Origin: Victivallis sp. Marseille-Q1083
GTDB taxonomy: Bacteria > Verrucomicrobiota > Lentisphaeria > Victivallales > Victivallaceae
Reading direction: 5' to 3'
Length of the DNA stretch: 64,000 nucleotides
Assembly: GCF_903645315.1 (NCBI RefSeq)
Contig: NZ_CAHJXL010000001.1
Span: forward strand, 3,007,501 to 3,071,500
Shown: positions 43,338 through 52,049 of the stretch, piece by piece
How positions within the stretch are numbered: position 1 is the stretch's first letter
Layout: every line of letters begins with the position of its first letter
Translations under genes and position numbers: made by a program
The notes under the pieces: model-generated
The model's input: only the letters and a program-made list of their open reading frames with translations
The model's database searches: none
Told to the model about the DNA's origin: nothing

Positions 43338-44380
43338 GCTGTGATGTCGGCAAACCAGTAGCGGTCTCGGTCATCGTGCCGATCTACAATGTCGAAACCC
43401 GGCTGGAAGCGTGTCTGAATTCGCTGGTCGGCCAATCGCTGACTTCGCTGGAAATTATCCTGGTCAACGACGGGTCGACCGACCGCAGCGGCGCCATTGC
43501 CGAAAAATTTGCCGCCGCCTGTGATTTTGTTCATTATATCACACAGCCGAACCGGGGCGTCAGCGCGGCCCGGAATGCCGGTTTGGCCCGCGCCCGGGGC
43601 GACTATGTCGGCTTCTGCGATGCCGACGACTATGTCGACCGCGAAATGTTTGAAGTGCTTTACCGCAATGCCGTTGCCAACGACGCCGATTTGAGCTCCT
43701 GCCGTCTGCAGTTGGCCGACGGGGAATGCCGCAGCAACCATCCGACACTGCCGGAAGGGGTGTTCGAACATGGCGAATACCTGTCGGAATGGTTTTTGCC
43801 GCTGCTGTTGCGGCGCGGCGTCAAAGTTTACGGGTTTCCGGTGATATCGCTGTTTCGCCGGGAGTTGCTGGAAACGTATTCGATTCGTTTTCCGGAGGAT
43901 TTGCATATGCTGGAAGATACGGTGTTTTATCTGGCGGTGCTGCCGCGGATCCGGCGCATGGTCACCACCCGGCAGGTGCTTTATCACTACATCTTTTTCG
44001 AAAATTCGGTCACCGCGCAATATTTCACCCGCAAAACGGTATCGCGTCTCAAACAGGAGACCAATGCCGCCAAAGTGACGGCGCATTATCTGGACGCACT
44101 GCGTCAAAGTGGTTTGACGGCCGCCTTTCCGGATGCCGAGGATGAATTGCTGTTGAATTTATTGCGTCAGCAGAGCCAGATCGAAATTTTGTCCGATCAG
44201 CCGTTGAGGGAAAAAATACGCCGGATTGGAACGTTCGTTCAAATGTTCCGCAGTCAAGTCGGCGGCTGGCGGCTGGTGACCAACCGGTCGCTGCCATTGA
44301 AAAAGCGGTTGCTGTTCGTGGGGGCGCTGCTGGGCGCTCCGGTCGTTTACTGGTTCTGCCGTCTGAATCCGCCGCATTGA
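43334..44380 (+). CDS. Family 2 glycosyltransferase
   Basis: The 348-residue protein carries VSVIVPIYNVE, ILVNDGSTDRSG, RGVSAARNAGLARARGDYV and FCDADDYVD, the GT2 nucleotide-sugar and metal motifs. It is similar in layout to the first GT2 protein at 39462 and the two may be distant paralogues. It starts in an ATGA overlap with the flippase gene and ends the operon. Hairpins follow. Confidence 0.86.
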   Translation: MSCDVGKPVAVSVIVPIYNVETRLEACLNSLVGQSLTSLEIILVNDGSTDRSGAIAEKFAAACDFVHYITQPNRGVSAARNAGLARARGDYVGFCDADDYVDREMFEVLYRNAVANDADLSSCRLQLADGECRSNHPTLPEGVFEHGEYLSEWFLPLLLRRGVKVYGFPVISLFRRELLETYSIRFPEDLHMLEDTVFYLAVLPRIRRMVTTRQVLYHYIFFENSVTAQYFTRKTVSRLKQETNAAKVTAHYLDALRQSGLTAAFPDAEDELLLNLLRQQSQIEILSDQPLREKIRRIGTFVQMFRSQVGGWRLVTNRSLPLKKRLLFVGALLGAPVVYWFCRLNPPH

Positions 44381-44408
44381 CTCCGGCAGTCGCCTGCCGG
44401 TGCCGGAG

Positions 44409-44473
44409 CGTTTCGGTTTGAAACGCGGTTAAGCTCCACCCCGGAACCGGCTTGAGAGTTTGCCGGCTCCGGG
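44409..44473. terminator. Hairpins between convergent genes
   Basis: GCGTTTC/GAAACGC forms a small stem near 44409-44426, and CCCGGAACCGGC (44440-44451) pairs with GCCGGCTCCGGG (44462-44473) with one mismatch. The site lies between convergent genes and could end both transcripts. No T tract. Confidence 0.45.
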
Positions 44474-44487
44474 AAGGGGCCTGGGGA

Positions 44488-45717
44488 TCACGGCAGTTGC
44501 AGGTTCAACATTTTATGGACGCGTTCGACGCCGGGAAAATCGCGGAAGTAGAACACCTTGGACTGCAACTGCGGATAACCGGCCAGCAGGGATTCGAATT
44601 CCTCTTCTTTGAGCAGGGACCGGTCGATGCCCAATAATAAAGCCGGCGTTTTGTCGCTGTTCGTCAGCTGGGCCAGGCGCTGTTTGAGCTGGGTGTAGTG
44701 CCAACGGTGAAACAGTTCCAGATGGACCGTCGTATCGCCGCCCGTATGGTGGAAACTCAGATCCGGAAAGATCACCTCCTGACCGCCGACCGGCAGAAAC
44801 GGCGTTTCGCCGACAATTTCCCAATCGGCGATTTTCTCTTTGAACAATTTGTGAAACATGGCGATCTCTTCCGGCACGTAGCTGGAAAAGTTGCGGTAAT
44901 GCGACACCAGCTTGCTGTTTTCGTCCAGCACCAGCTTGCCGGCCTGGCCGTTCAAACGGATCGCGGCGCTCAACTGCCAGCATTGCAGCGCACAGACGGC
45001 CGGAAAAAAACAGGCCAGTTGCAGACCGTATTTGCGGCTGTTGTCGAACAGCGCAAACGGTCCGCTGATCTCCAGTTGCAGCGCGGTTTTGCCTTTCCAG
45101 CGCGGCGAGTTCGATCGGTAACGCCGGATGGTGGCCAGCAGCCGGAAAAACTTCAGGTACTTGAACAAACGCCGCAATTTGGCCGGTTCGGCATCCGCCA
45201 CCGTCAATTCCAGGCGGTCGGCGTAGAGCAGCAGCGACTGAACCAGGGAAACGTTGTAGCGTTCCAGAAGTTCGCGCGGAAACAACCGGCGCATTTTGAG
45301 CAGCCGCTCATTCTGCGGCAGGTCGGCATAAATGTCTTCGGCCGCCCACGGCGCCGCCGCAAGAATGGTTGCCCGGTAAGTTGGATAGTCCGTCCCCTTC
45401 GACAGCGCGGCCGCACTGCAGTCGAACAATTCCGCCCGGTTCGGGCCGTAGTCGCCTCCGTCGGCACCGGAAAATTCGCAGCCGTCCAGAATCAATTTGT
45501 TGAGGCCGCCCAGCAATTTCGGTTCGCCCTGTCCCTTCAGCAGCGGATCGAGCAACTCCTCCAGCTCTTCCCGCCGCATCCGGTCGGTCAGCGCCTGCCC
45601 GTAAATTGCCAGCAGGCGGGCGGCGGTCTCCAGCAGCCGCGGCTGCAGCGGATCGATGAACGGCAGCTTCAGATATTCCCCGCGCCGCCGGTAGCTGAGC
45701 AAATCGCGCGTCAGCAT
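44488..45717 (-). CDS. DUF790 (Bax1-like) protein, probable nuclease
   Basis: The 409-residue protein opens MLTRDLLSYRRRGEYLKLPF, typical of DUF790. The C-terminal part (about 320-409) resembles a PD-(D/E)xK nuclease: VIFPDLSFHHTGG and TVHLELFHRWHY, although the final lysine is not obvious. Archaeal Bax1 of this family is a nuclease that works with XPB helicase in repair. No XPB gene lies in the window. It is the last gene of ywbE-arsC-DUF790, with 5 bases between it and arsC. Confidence 0.75.
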   Translation of the reverse strand: MLTRDLLSYRRRGEYLKLPFIDPLQPRLLETAARLLAIYGQALTDRMRREELEELLDPLLKGQGEPKLLGGLNKLILDGCEFSGADGGDYGPNRAELFDCSAAALSKGTDYPTYRATILAAAPWAAEDIYADLPQNERLLKMRRLFPRELLERYNVSLVQSLLLYADRLELTVADAEPAKLRRLFKYLKFFRLLATIRRYRSNSPRWKGKTALQLEISGPFALFDNSRKYGLQLACFFPAVCALQCWQLSAAIRLNGQAGKLVLDENSKLVSHYRNFSSYVPEEIAMFHKLFKEKIADWEIVGETPFLPVGGQEVIFPDLSFHHTGGDTTVHLELFHRWHYTQLKQRLAQLTNSDKTPALLLGIDRSLLKEEEFESLLAGYPQLQSKVFYFRDFPGVERVHKMLNLQLP

Positions 45718-45722
45718 TGCGG

Positions 45723-46091
45723 TCAGTCCCGGCCGCCGGCGGTCAATTCGGCATATTTTTCGGCATCGAAACCGACCAGTACCAGATCGTCGCCGATCAG
45801 CAGCGGCCGTTTGATCAGCATGCCGTTGGAACTGAGCAGGCGAATGGCTTCCGCTTCGGACAGCTCCGGCAGCCGTTCCTTCAAATGCAGGCTTTTATAG
45901 AGCAGGCCGCTGGTGTTGAAAAACTTTTTCAGCGGCAGCCGGCTGCGTTCGATCCAGGCGGTCAGTTCCGCCGCGTTCGGGGTGTTTTCGACGATATGGC
46001 GGTCGACATGGGCGATCCGGTGATCGTCCAGAAATTTTTTTGCCTTCCGGCAGGTGGAGCAGGGGGGATATTCGACAAACAGATATTTCAT
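45723..46091 (-). CDS. ArsC/Spx-family protein (arsenate reductase-like)
   Basis: The 122-residue thioredoxin-fold protein begins MKYLFVEYPPCSTCRKAKKF, with the CxxC pair of the ArsC/Spx/YffB family; RSRLPLKKFFNTSG and LIKRPLLI are also typical. It may reduce an unknown substrate or act like Spx; true arsenate reduction is not shown, and no arsB or arsR is near. GAGGA lies upstream. Its start shares a base with the ywbE stop (TGATG). Confidence 0.85.
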   Translation of the reverse strand: MKYLFVEYPPCSTCRKAKKFLDDHRIAHVDRHIVENTPNAAELTAWIERSRLPLKKFFNTSGLLYKSLHLKERLPELSEAEAIRLLSSNGMLIKRPLLIGDDLVLVGFDAEKYAELTAGGRD

Positions 46092-46297
46092 CACAGTTCC
46101 TCCTCGATGATGCGTTGCACCCGGCCGACCTGATTGCCTTCTTCCAGCATCACTTTGATGCCGTGCGGATGGGTGGGACTGCTGGTCAGGATTCGTTTGA
46201 CGTGGCCGCGCGTCAGCCTGCCGGTCGGTTGATCTTTTTTCAAGACGACATCCACCAGCAGGCCGATGCCGATGTCGGAACGATTGCGTCCATTCAT
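46091..46297 (-). CDS. ywbE: YwbE-family protein
   Basis: The 68-residue protein contains GLLVDVVLKKDQPTGRLTRG and SPTHPHGIKVMLEEGNQVGR, matching the small YwbE family. The fold suggests a KOW-like nucleic-acid-binding barrel; its function is unknown. GAGGAA lies upstream of the ATG at 46297. It starts the operon with arsC and the DUF790 gene. Confidence 0.88.
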   Translation of the reverse strand: MNGRNRSDIGIGLLVDVVLKKDQPTGRLTRGHVKRILTSSPTHPHGIKVMLEEGNQVGRVQRIIEEEL

Positions 46298-46415
46298 GTT
46301 CTGGTTTCCTCGGTTCAAGCGTTTCGGGCGCCATCATTGGGCCCGGATGAAACTTTAGCGGCCGGAGGCCGGACTGTCAAACGCCGGTTGGGGAAAATCC
46401 GGCCGGAAAGCGCGT

Positions 46416-48404
46416 TCAGGACAATTTTTGCCGCTGCAGCCGGACGGCGTTCAGAATGGCCAGCAGGGCGACGCCGACATCGGCGAATACCGCTTCCCAC
46501 AGCGTCGCCATGCCGAAACCGCCGAGCAGCAGCACGATTCCCTTGACGCCCATCGCCAGCGCAATGTTCTGCACAACCACGTTGCGGGTCAGGTGGCTGA
46601 CCTGCAAGGCGGTCAGCAGTTTGGACGGCTGATCGTTCTGGATGACCACATCGGCGACTTCGATGGTGCCGTCGCTGCCGAGCCCGCCCATGGCGATGCC
46701 GACCTGGGCCAGCGCGATGGCCGGCGCGTCATTGACGCCGTCGCCGACGAACGCAACTTTATGGCCCGCGTCGACCAGGGCTTGCACTTTGGCCAACTTG
46801 TCCTGCGGCAGCAGATCGCCGCAGGCGGCATCTACCTGCAACTCCCTGCCCAGCGCTTCGACCAACGTCCCGCGGTCGCCGGAGAGAACCACCGTCTGCA
46901 GGTGTGCCGCTTTGAGTCCGGCGACGGCTTGCTTCGCATCCGGTTTCAATTCGTCGGCGATGATGATGCAGCCGAGGTATTGCCGGTCGCGCGCCAGCGC
47001 CACGACGGTTTGCGGCGTCTCCAGGCTGACCGGGGCGACGGCGATTCCTTCGGCGGCCAGCCAATGGGGATTGCCGAGTTGGAATTGCCTGCCGCCGATC
47101 GTGCCTTCCAGGCCGCGTCCCGGTATTTCCCGGAGGTCCGTCGCTTTCACACCGGCGTCGGCCTGCGGGGCGAATTCCAGTAACGCCCGGGCGATCGGAT
47201 GGTTGGAGTGCCGTTCCAGCGCGATGACGCCGGCGAGCAATTCGGCTGGGTCGATTGCTTCGGCCGGAATCAATTCGGCGACCTTGAAGACGCCGCGGGT
47301 CAAAGTGCCGGTCTTGTCGAGGACGACGCAGTCGATCTGCCGCAGCGCGTCGAGATAGTTGGCCCCTTTGAAGAGGACGCCGTGGCGCGAAGCCAGGCCG
47401 ATCCCGCCGAAATAGCCGAGCGGAATCGAGATGACCAGCGCGCAGGGACAGGAGAGCACCAGGAACACCAGCGCCCGGTAGAACCATTGATCGAACTGAT
47501 AATCGGCGACGAAAAAGTACGGCATTGCGATGATCAGCAAGGCCAGCAGGATGACCGCCGGCGTGTAAATCCGGGCGAACCGGGTGATGAACAATTGCAC
47601 TTTCGATTTCCGGGCCGTCGCGTCTTCGACCAGGTGCAGCACCCGCGACAGAACCGTATCGGCGTAAGCGGCGGTCACCCGGATGGTGCAGGCCGTCCGG
47701 CCGTTGATCATGCCGGCCAACACCGGTTCGCCGGCCCGGCGGGTATCCGGTTTGCTTTCACCGGTCAATGCGGCGGTGTTGAAATCCGCCTGCGGCGACA
47801 GCAGAACGCCGTCGAGCGCCACTTTTTCATCCGGTTTGATCCGGATGATTTCACCGATTTTGACCTCGGCCGCTTGAACGGTGGCGGTTTGGCCGTCGCG
47901 TTCGACGGTGACCCGGTCGGGACGAATGTCCAGCAGTTTTTTGATTGAGCGCCTGGCATGATCGACCGCCGCGTCCTGAAAGAGTTCGCCGATGCAGTAA
48001 AACAGCATCACGGTGACGCCTTCGGCATATTCGCCGAGATAGAAAGCGCCGAAGGTGGCCAGGCTCATCAGCGAAAACTCATTGAACACATTTCCCGCTT
48101 TCAATTCCCGGCCGGCTTCCAGCAGAACCGGATAGGCCGCCGCCAGATAGGCGGCGACGTACAGAGGGACGCGCAGATAAGGACTCAGGTCGATTTGATC
48201 GATCGCGTCGATGACGATCAGACACAGGGTCAGCAGCGCCGAGGCGATCAGCAGCCAGTGATCTTTCCAGACCCAGCTTTTTTCCTCCGGACCGGTTAAA
48301 TTGAGTCCTGTGGATTCACACGAGCAGCCCGGACAGCCGCCGCAGCCGCCGACCGGCTGGCGGGGGTGTTCGTGCCCGTGGTGTTGTTGATGGGAATGAG
48401 CCAT
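46416..48404 (-). CDS. P1B-type heavy-metal ATPase (Zn/Cd/Pb type)
   Basis: The 662-residue inner-membrane pump exports heavy metals using ATP. It has VFLVLSCPCALVISIP (metal-binding CPC), DKTGTLTRG (phosphorylated Asp), HSNHPIA (ATP-binding His-Pro) and VGDGVNDAPAIA. The last helices have MGVKGIVLLLGGF and VFADVGVALLAILN, the Lys and Asp typical of Zn/Cd/Pb pumps rather than copper pumps. The N-terminus lacks an HMA domain and instead has a His cluster and GGCGGCPGCSC. The start at 48404 (MAHSHQ) is chosen; 48410 is also possible. The CsoR gene precedes it by 51 bases. Confidence 0.9.
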   Translation of the reverse strand: MAHSHQQHHGHEHPRQPVGGCGGCPGCSCESTGLNLTGPEEKSWVWKDHWLLIASALLTLCLIVIDAIDQIDLSPYLRVPLYVAAYLAAAYPVLLEAGRELKAGNVFNEFSLMSLATFGAFYLGEYAEGVTVMLFYCIGELFQDAAVDHARRSIKKLLDIRPDRVTVERDGQTATVQAAEVKIGEIIRIKPDEKVALDGVLLSPQADFNTAALTGESKPDTRRAGEPVLAGMINGRTACTIRVTAAYADTVLSRVLHLVEDATARKSKVQLFITRFARIYTPAVILLALLIIAMPYFFVADYQFDQWFYRALVFLVLSCPCALVISIPLGYFGGIGLASRHGVLFKGANYLDALRQIDCVVLDKTGTLTRGVFKVAELIPAEAIDPAELLAGVIALERHSNHPIARALLEFAPQADAGVKATDLREIPGRGLEGTIGGRQFQLGNPHWLAAEGIAVAPVSLETPQTVVALARDRQYLGCIIIADELKPDAKQAVAGLKAAHLQTVVLSGDRGTLVEALGRELQVDAACGDLLPQDKLAKVQALVDAGHKVAFVGDGVNDAPAIALAQVGIAMGGLGSDGTIEVADVVIQNDQPSKLLTALQVSHLTRNVVVQNIALAMGVKGIVLLLGGFGMATLWEAVFADVGVALLAILNAVRLQRQKLS

Positions 48405-48455
48405 AATCAATCATATTCCTTTCAAATCATCCGACAGTTCCGCCGGCCGGGCCGG

Positions 48456-48725
48456 TTACTTCATATACCTTGTGATCGTCTTGAAATCTTTTAAAACATG
48501 TTGGGCTTCGGCCGGATTGCGGATTGCTTTGTCCAGACAGTCGTTGATGTGCGACTCCATGAATGTCACCTTGGCATTTTCCAGTGCGCCGACGACGGCA
48601 TGCAGTTGCTGGGCGATGTCCATGCAGGGTTTGCCCTGTTCCATCATCGTTATGACGCTTTTCAAATGGCCTTCGGCCCGTTTCAGCCGTTTGATGACTG
48701 CTTCATGGTTGACATGTTCACTCAT
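48456..48725 (-). CDS. CsoR/RcnR-family metal-sensing repressor
   Basis: The 89-residue all-helical repressor has Cys34, His59 and Cys63, with the same 25- and 4-residue spacing as the C-H-C copper(I) site of CsoR. The His found near the N-terminus of nickel sensors such as RcnR is not at the matching place. AAAGGAG lies upstream of the ATG at 48725. A 19-bp palindrome overlaps its promoter, so it likely represses itself and the ATPase until metal binds. A copper-type site beside a zinc-type pump is unexpected. Confidence 0.88.
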   Translation of the reverse strand: MSEHVNHEAVIKRLKRAEGHLKSVITMMEQGKPCMDIAQQLHAVVGALENAKVTFMESHINDCLDKAIRNPAEAQHVLKDFKTITRYMK

Positions 48726-48788
48726 GGTCGTTGCTCCTTTCATGCAAAGGCCGCTCCCGTTGCCGGGAAAAGCTGTTTTTTGATTTTA

Positions 48789-48824
48789 TATCCTATACTA
48801 TAGGATAGGATATTGAGAAGTCAA
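48789..48824 (-). promoter_or_regulatory. CsoR promoter with overlapping palindromic operator
   Basis: On the minus strand TTGACT (48819-48824), a 16-base spacer and TATAGT (48797-48802). The exact 19-bp palindrome TATCCTATACTATAGGATA (48789-48807) covers the -10 box, as expected for a repressor site. Confidence 0.8.
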
Positions 48825-48969
48825 ATCCTTTTCGTGTTAAAAAAGCGGGAATGGGGGGGCGGAGAAGCAGTTTGGAATAAATTAATCGATTAATGGATTG
48901 CATTGAAACTTTTTTGGTTGAATTATTGTGATTTTTTGAATAAAAAGCAACATTTTTTTATTAAAGCAG

Positions 48970-48998
48970 TTGACTTTTTTTATTTTATTTGCTATAAT
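48970..48998 (+). promoter_or_regulatory. Consensus promoter with no gene downstream
   Basis: TTGACT (48970-48975), 17 bases and TATAAT (48993-48998) preceded by TTTGC. It is among the strongest promoters in the window, yet the next gene lies on the opposite strand. Confidence 0.75.
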
Positions 48999-49004
48999 TT
49001 AATT

Positions 49005-49135
49005 GTTGAGTAAATGAATTAAGGCGAGAGGCGTAATTGTGAAGAGTGTGAGGAGTGGCGCGGAAGAGGAGCGCGTGTAGGCTCCCGGCGCTCTGTTCCG
49101 GTGATTCGCGATAACCGGCAGAGCGTCGGGAAGGG
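49005..49135 (+). ncRNA. Candidate small structured RNA
   Basis: A transcript from the promoter at 48970 would be about 130 bases and contain a strong hairpin: CCCGGCGCTCTGTTCCGG (49084-49101) with CCGGCAGAGCGTCGGG (49115-49130). It has a possible 13-codon frame (GTG at 49040 to TAG at 49079) with a weak ribosome site, so a leader peptide is an alternative. No T tract follows the hairpin. The RNA would run antisense to the 3' end of the EamA gene if it continued. The 48726-49146 gap otherwise holds only the CsoR control region. Confidence 0.45.
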
Positions 49136-49146
49136 GGAGGCGTGTC

Positions 49147-50043
49147 TCAGGAAGGCTGGGCCAGCGCCAGCATGAGGACTCCCAGTAAAATCAGCGCCAG
49201 CGCCCAGGCTTTGCGGCGGACATTGCGGTCATGGAAGTAATAAACGCCGAAGACGAATGTCACCACGCAACTGCCGCGGCGCACCAGCGACAGGATCGAA
49301 ATGTGGATATCCGGCAGGCTGACTGCGTAAAAATAAAGGTAATCGGCGGCAACCAGCAGAATACCGGTCAGCGGGATCGACCAGCGCCATTGAAACGGCC
49401 GGTTGCGCGCCGGCAGAAACCGGCGGATGAGATAGGCGCCGCCGAGCAAAACGACCAGGTCGAGCGAAAACCAGAGCTGGACGGTATCGCGCGGAATTTG
49501 GATGACGTTGAGCAGGTATTTGTCATAGAGAGCGGAGATCGCGCCGAGTACGGTACCGAGAATGATCAGATGGACGCCGCGATGTTTCCGGAACGAGATT
49601 CCTTCCTGCAGACCGAGAATGGAAAATAGGTAGTACCCGAGGAAAATCGCCAGCATGCCGACACCCTGCAGTACGGTCGGTATTTCGCCGAACAACAGCA
49701 GGCTGCCGAGAAACGTCCACAACGGGGCGGAAGCGCGGATCGGCGAAGCGATCGAAATCGGCAGTTCCCGCATCGCATAGTAAACGCAGGTCCAGCTGGT
49801 GCCGACCAGCAGAGATTTGACCGCCAGCAGCCACCATTGCCGCGGCGTGCAGAGAATGGCGGTGGTGAAATTGCCGCTCAGTGCGCTGCCGGCGACGAAC
49901 AGCAGCGTGCCGGAGAATGTGGCGAAAAAGAGCACCGGCATCACGGAATTGTCGCGAACCGCGTGTTTCTTGCATAAATCGTAGATGCCCAGCGCGAGCG
50001 CGGAGCAGAGAATCGGCAACAGCCAGGCCGGTAAGTCGATCAT
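49147..50043 (-). CDS. EamA-family (drug/metabolite) transporter
   Basis: The 298-residue inner-membrane protein has ten membrane segments in two repeated halves, as in EamA transporters: VLFFATFSGTLLFV and YYAMRELPISIASPIRA in the first, ILSLVRRGSCVVTFVFGVYYF in the second. The start at 50043 (MIDLPAW) is chosen; the frame also allows a TTG at 50055. Substrates of this family are diverse, so the compound is unknown. Confidence 0.82.
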   Translation of the reverse strand: MIDLPAWLLPILCSALALGIYDLCKKHAVRDNSVMPVLFFATFSGTLLFVAGSALSGNFTTAILCTPRQWWLLAVKSLLVGTSWTCVYYAMRELPISIASPIRASAPLWTFLGSLLLFGEIPTVLQGVGMLAIFLGYYLFSILGLQEGISFRKHRGVHLIILGTVLGAISALYDKYLLNVIQIPRDTVQLWFSLDLVVLLGGAYLIRRFLPARNRPFQWRWSIPLTGILLVAADYLYFYAVSLPDIHISILSLVRRGSCVVTFVFGVYYFHDRNVRRKAWALALILLGVLMLALAQPS

Positions 50044-50161
50044 CGGTGAAAACAATCCGGAAATGAACGGGTGATGGTTGGGCGGAGGGGTGAAAAAGTC
50101 AACCGCGTCATTCGCGGGAAAACCGGAAGAATGCGGTTGGCTTTTTGACGCGCCGGTTCGC

Positions 50162-50659
50162 TCAGAACCACGCCCGGCGGTTGACGATATAGCGCTGCCG
50201 GAAGTCTTCCTGGCTGCACGTTATATACAGGATGCCCTCGATGATGCCGATGATTCCCATTGCCGTCGAAGCCAGGCCGAAGGAGAGAGCTCCGCCGGCA
50301 ATCGTCACCACCAGCATGATGAGCCCGGCTTTCGGGTAGCCGAGGATGAATTTATGAATGCCGAAAGCGCCCAGCAGGATTGCCGCGAGACCGACGATAA
50401 AGCGGTTGGTTTGCAGGGTTTCCAGGCCGGTCGCGACGGTTGCGGCGCCGCCGTCATTCAGCCGCAGAGCCGGAACGGCTTGCGAGGCTTCGCCGTCCTC
50501 CTGATATTCCGGCAGGACGATTGTTTCCGCCTGGCCCTGCGGCCGCCAGCCGATGAAAAATTTACTGAAACATTTGCCGCAGACGCCGATCTGGCCGCAT
50601 TGGTTGTCGGCAACCAGGCTTTTCCGGCCGCAGTCGGGACAGACGATATATTTTTTCAT
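50162..50659 (-). CDS. TM2-domain protein with N-terminal zinc ribbon
   Basis: The 165-residue protein opens IVCPDCGRKSLV and CGQIGVCGKCFSKFF, a four- to five-cysteine ribbon, then a linker, and a C-terminal TM2 domain (about 90-160; FGIHKFILGYPKAGLIMLVV is typical) with two membrane helices. The TM2 family is widespread, its role unclear. It is 3 bases downstream of the aminotransferase gene and is probably cotranscribed with it. Confidence 0.82.
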   Translation of the reverse strand: MKKYIVCPDCGRKSLVADNQCGQIGVCGKCFSKFFIGWRPQGQAETIVLPEYQEDGEASQAVPALRLNDGGAATVATGLETLQTNRFIVGLAAILLGAFGIHKFILGYPKAGLIMLVVTIAGGALSFGLASTAMGIIGIIEGILYITCSQEDFRQRYIVNRRAWF

Positions 50660-50662
50660 CGT

Positions 50663-51871
50663 TTATTTTACCCCCTTTGCAACGCCGATTCGTTCCACCG
50701 CCCGTCTGAATCCGTCGGCGGAACGCCGGATGACCGTTTCGTCCATGCAGAAAGTCAACCGGAAATAACCGGCGCAGCCGAAGCCGCGACCCGGCACCGC
50801 CAACACCCGTTCCGCCAGCAGCGCCTGGATAAAGATATTTTCATCGGCCGTCGGCGATTTCGGGAAGAAATAAAATGCGCCGCGCGGCAATGTGAATTCG
50901 ATGCCGGCAGCGGTCAGCACCTCCGCCATCACGTCGCGGCGGCGGCGGTAGATGTTCAAATCGACCTGGCTGTCGAGGCAGTCGAGCAGAATCTTTTGCG
51001 CCACGGCCGGCGCGTTGACATAGCCGAGAATCCGGGTGGTCAGAATGACCGCGCCGACCAGCTCCGCGACCCCGGGAATCGCCGGATTGCAGGCGACATA
51101 ACCGATCCGTTCGCCGCCGAGCGACAGCGTTTTGGAGAAGGAGCCGATGACGATGCTGTACTGATAATGCCGGAATACCGACGGAATTTCAACCCCGTCA
51201 AAATTGAGAAAACGGTACGGCTCATCGGAAATCAGATAGATGACCCGGCCGTATTCGGCCGACTTGGCCGCCAGCAGTTTGCCCAGTTCGGCGATTTCCG
51301 CCGCCGAGTAAATCTGGCCGGTCGGATTGTTCGGCGAATTGATGATGAACGCCCGGGTGCGCGGCGTGATCGCGGCGGCCAGCGCCGGCAGGTCCAGCTC
51401 GAAGCTCAACGGCCTGGTCGGCACCGCATGCAGTTTGGCGCCGTAATTGCCGGCGTAGAAATCGTATTCGACGAAGTAGGGCGCCGGACAGACCACTTCA
51501 TCGCCCGGCGTCAGAATCGCCCGGAAAAGCGCATTGATGCCGCCGGCGGCGCCGCAGCTCATCACTACCTGGCCGGCGGAAAGCTCGACGTCCTGTTCGG
51601 CGGCGACTTTGGCGGCGACTCTGGCGCGCACCTGATCATAGCCGGCATTCGGCATGTAACCGAGGGAAAAGGGCTGGCCGGCCTGGCCGGCGATCTTCTC
51701 CAGCGCCTGTTTGACGCTCGGCGGCGGCGGCAGGTCCGGATTGCCGAGGCTGAAATCGAAAACCTGATCGTTGCCGTACTGTTTTTTCAATTCGATGCCG
51801 GCTTCGAACATTTTGCGGATCCACGAGGAATTCGCCAGGAAGCCTTTTATTTCATCGGAAATCAACTGCAT
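50663..51871 (-). CDS. Class I/II pyridoxal-phosphate aminotransferase
   Basis: The 402-residue cytoplasmic enzyme belongs to the aspartate aminotransferase fold group: SLGNPDLPPPP near residue 40, INSPNNPTGQIY around 170, YLISDEPYRFL with the cofactor Asp/Tyr, and GSFSKTLSLGGERIGYV with the Lys that binds the cofactor. It moves amino groups between amino acids and 2-oxoacids; the exact substrate is not evident. GGAG lies 8 bases before the ATG. It is followed by the TM2 gene. Confidence 0.85.
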   Translation of the reverse strand: MQLISDEIKGFLANSSWIRKMFEAGIELKKQYGNDQVFDFSLGNPDLPPPPSVKQALEKIAGQAGQPFSLGYMPNAGYDQVRARVAAKVAAEQDVELSAGQVVMSCGAAGGINALFRAILTPGDEVVCPAPYFVEYDFYAGNYGAKLHAVPTRPLSFELDLPALAAAITPRTRAFIINSPNNPTGQIYSAAEIAELGKLLAAKSAEYGRVIYLISDEPYRFLNFDGVEIPSVFRHYQYSIVIGSFSKTLSLGGERIGYVACNPAIPGVAELVGAVILTTRILGYVNAPAVAQKILLDCLDSQVDLNIYRRRRDVMAEVLTAAGIEFTLPRGAFYFFPKSPTADENIFIQALLAERVLAVPGRGFGCAGYFRLTFCMDETVIRRSADGFRRAVERIGVAKGVK

Positions 51872-52049
51872 GATCGTTACTCCATCGGTTGCTTGGTTCG
51901 CATTGGTTGATCAATTGGGTAATGTATCACCAAAGCCGGTGATTGACAAGGCTTTTCCGGCTGGAAGGTTGACGTTTTTCCGGTTTTCACCGGTCCATGG
52001 CGGCGATCGGCGCGCCGGGTCGGAGCAGGAAGAAGGAGTATTGATTGTC

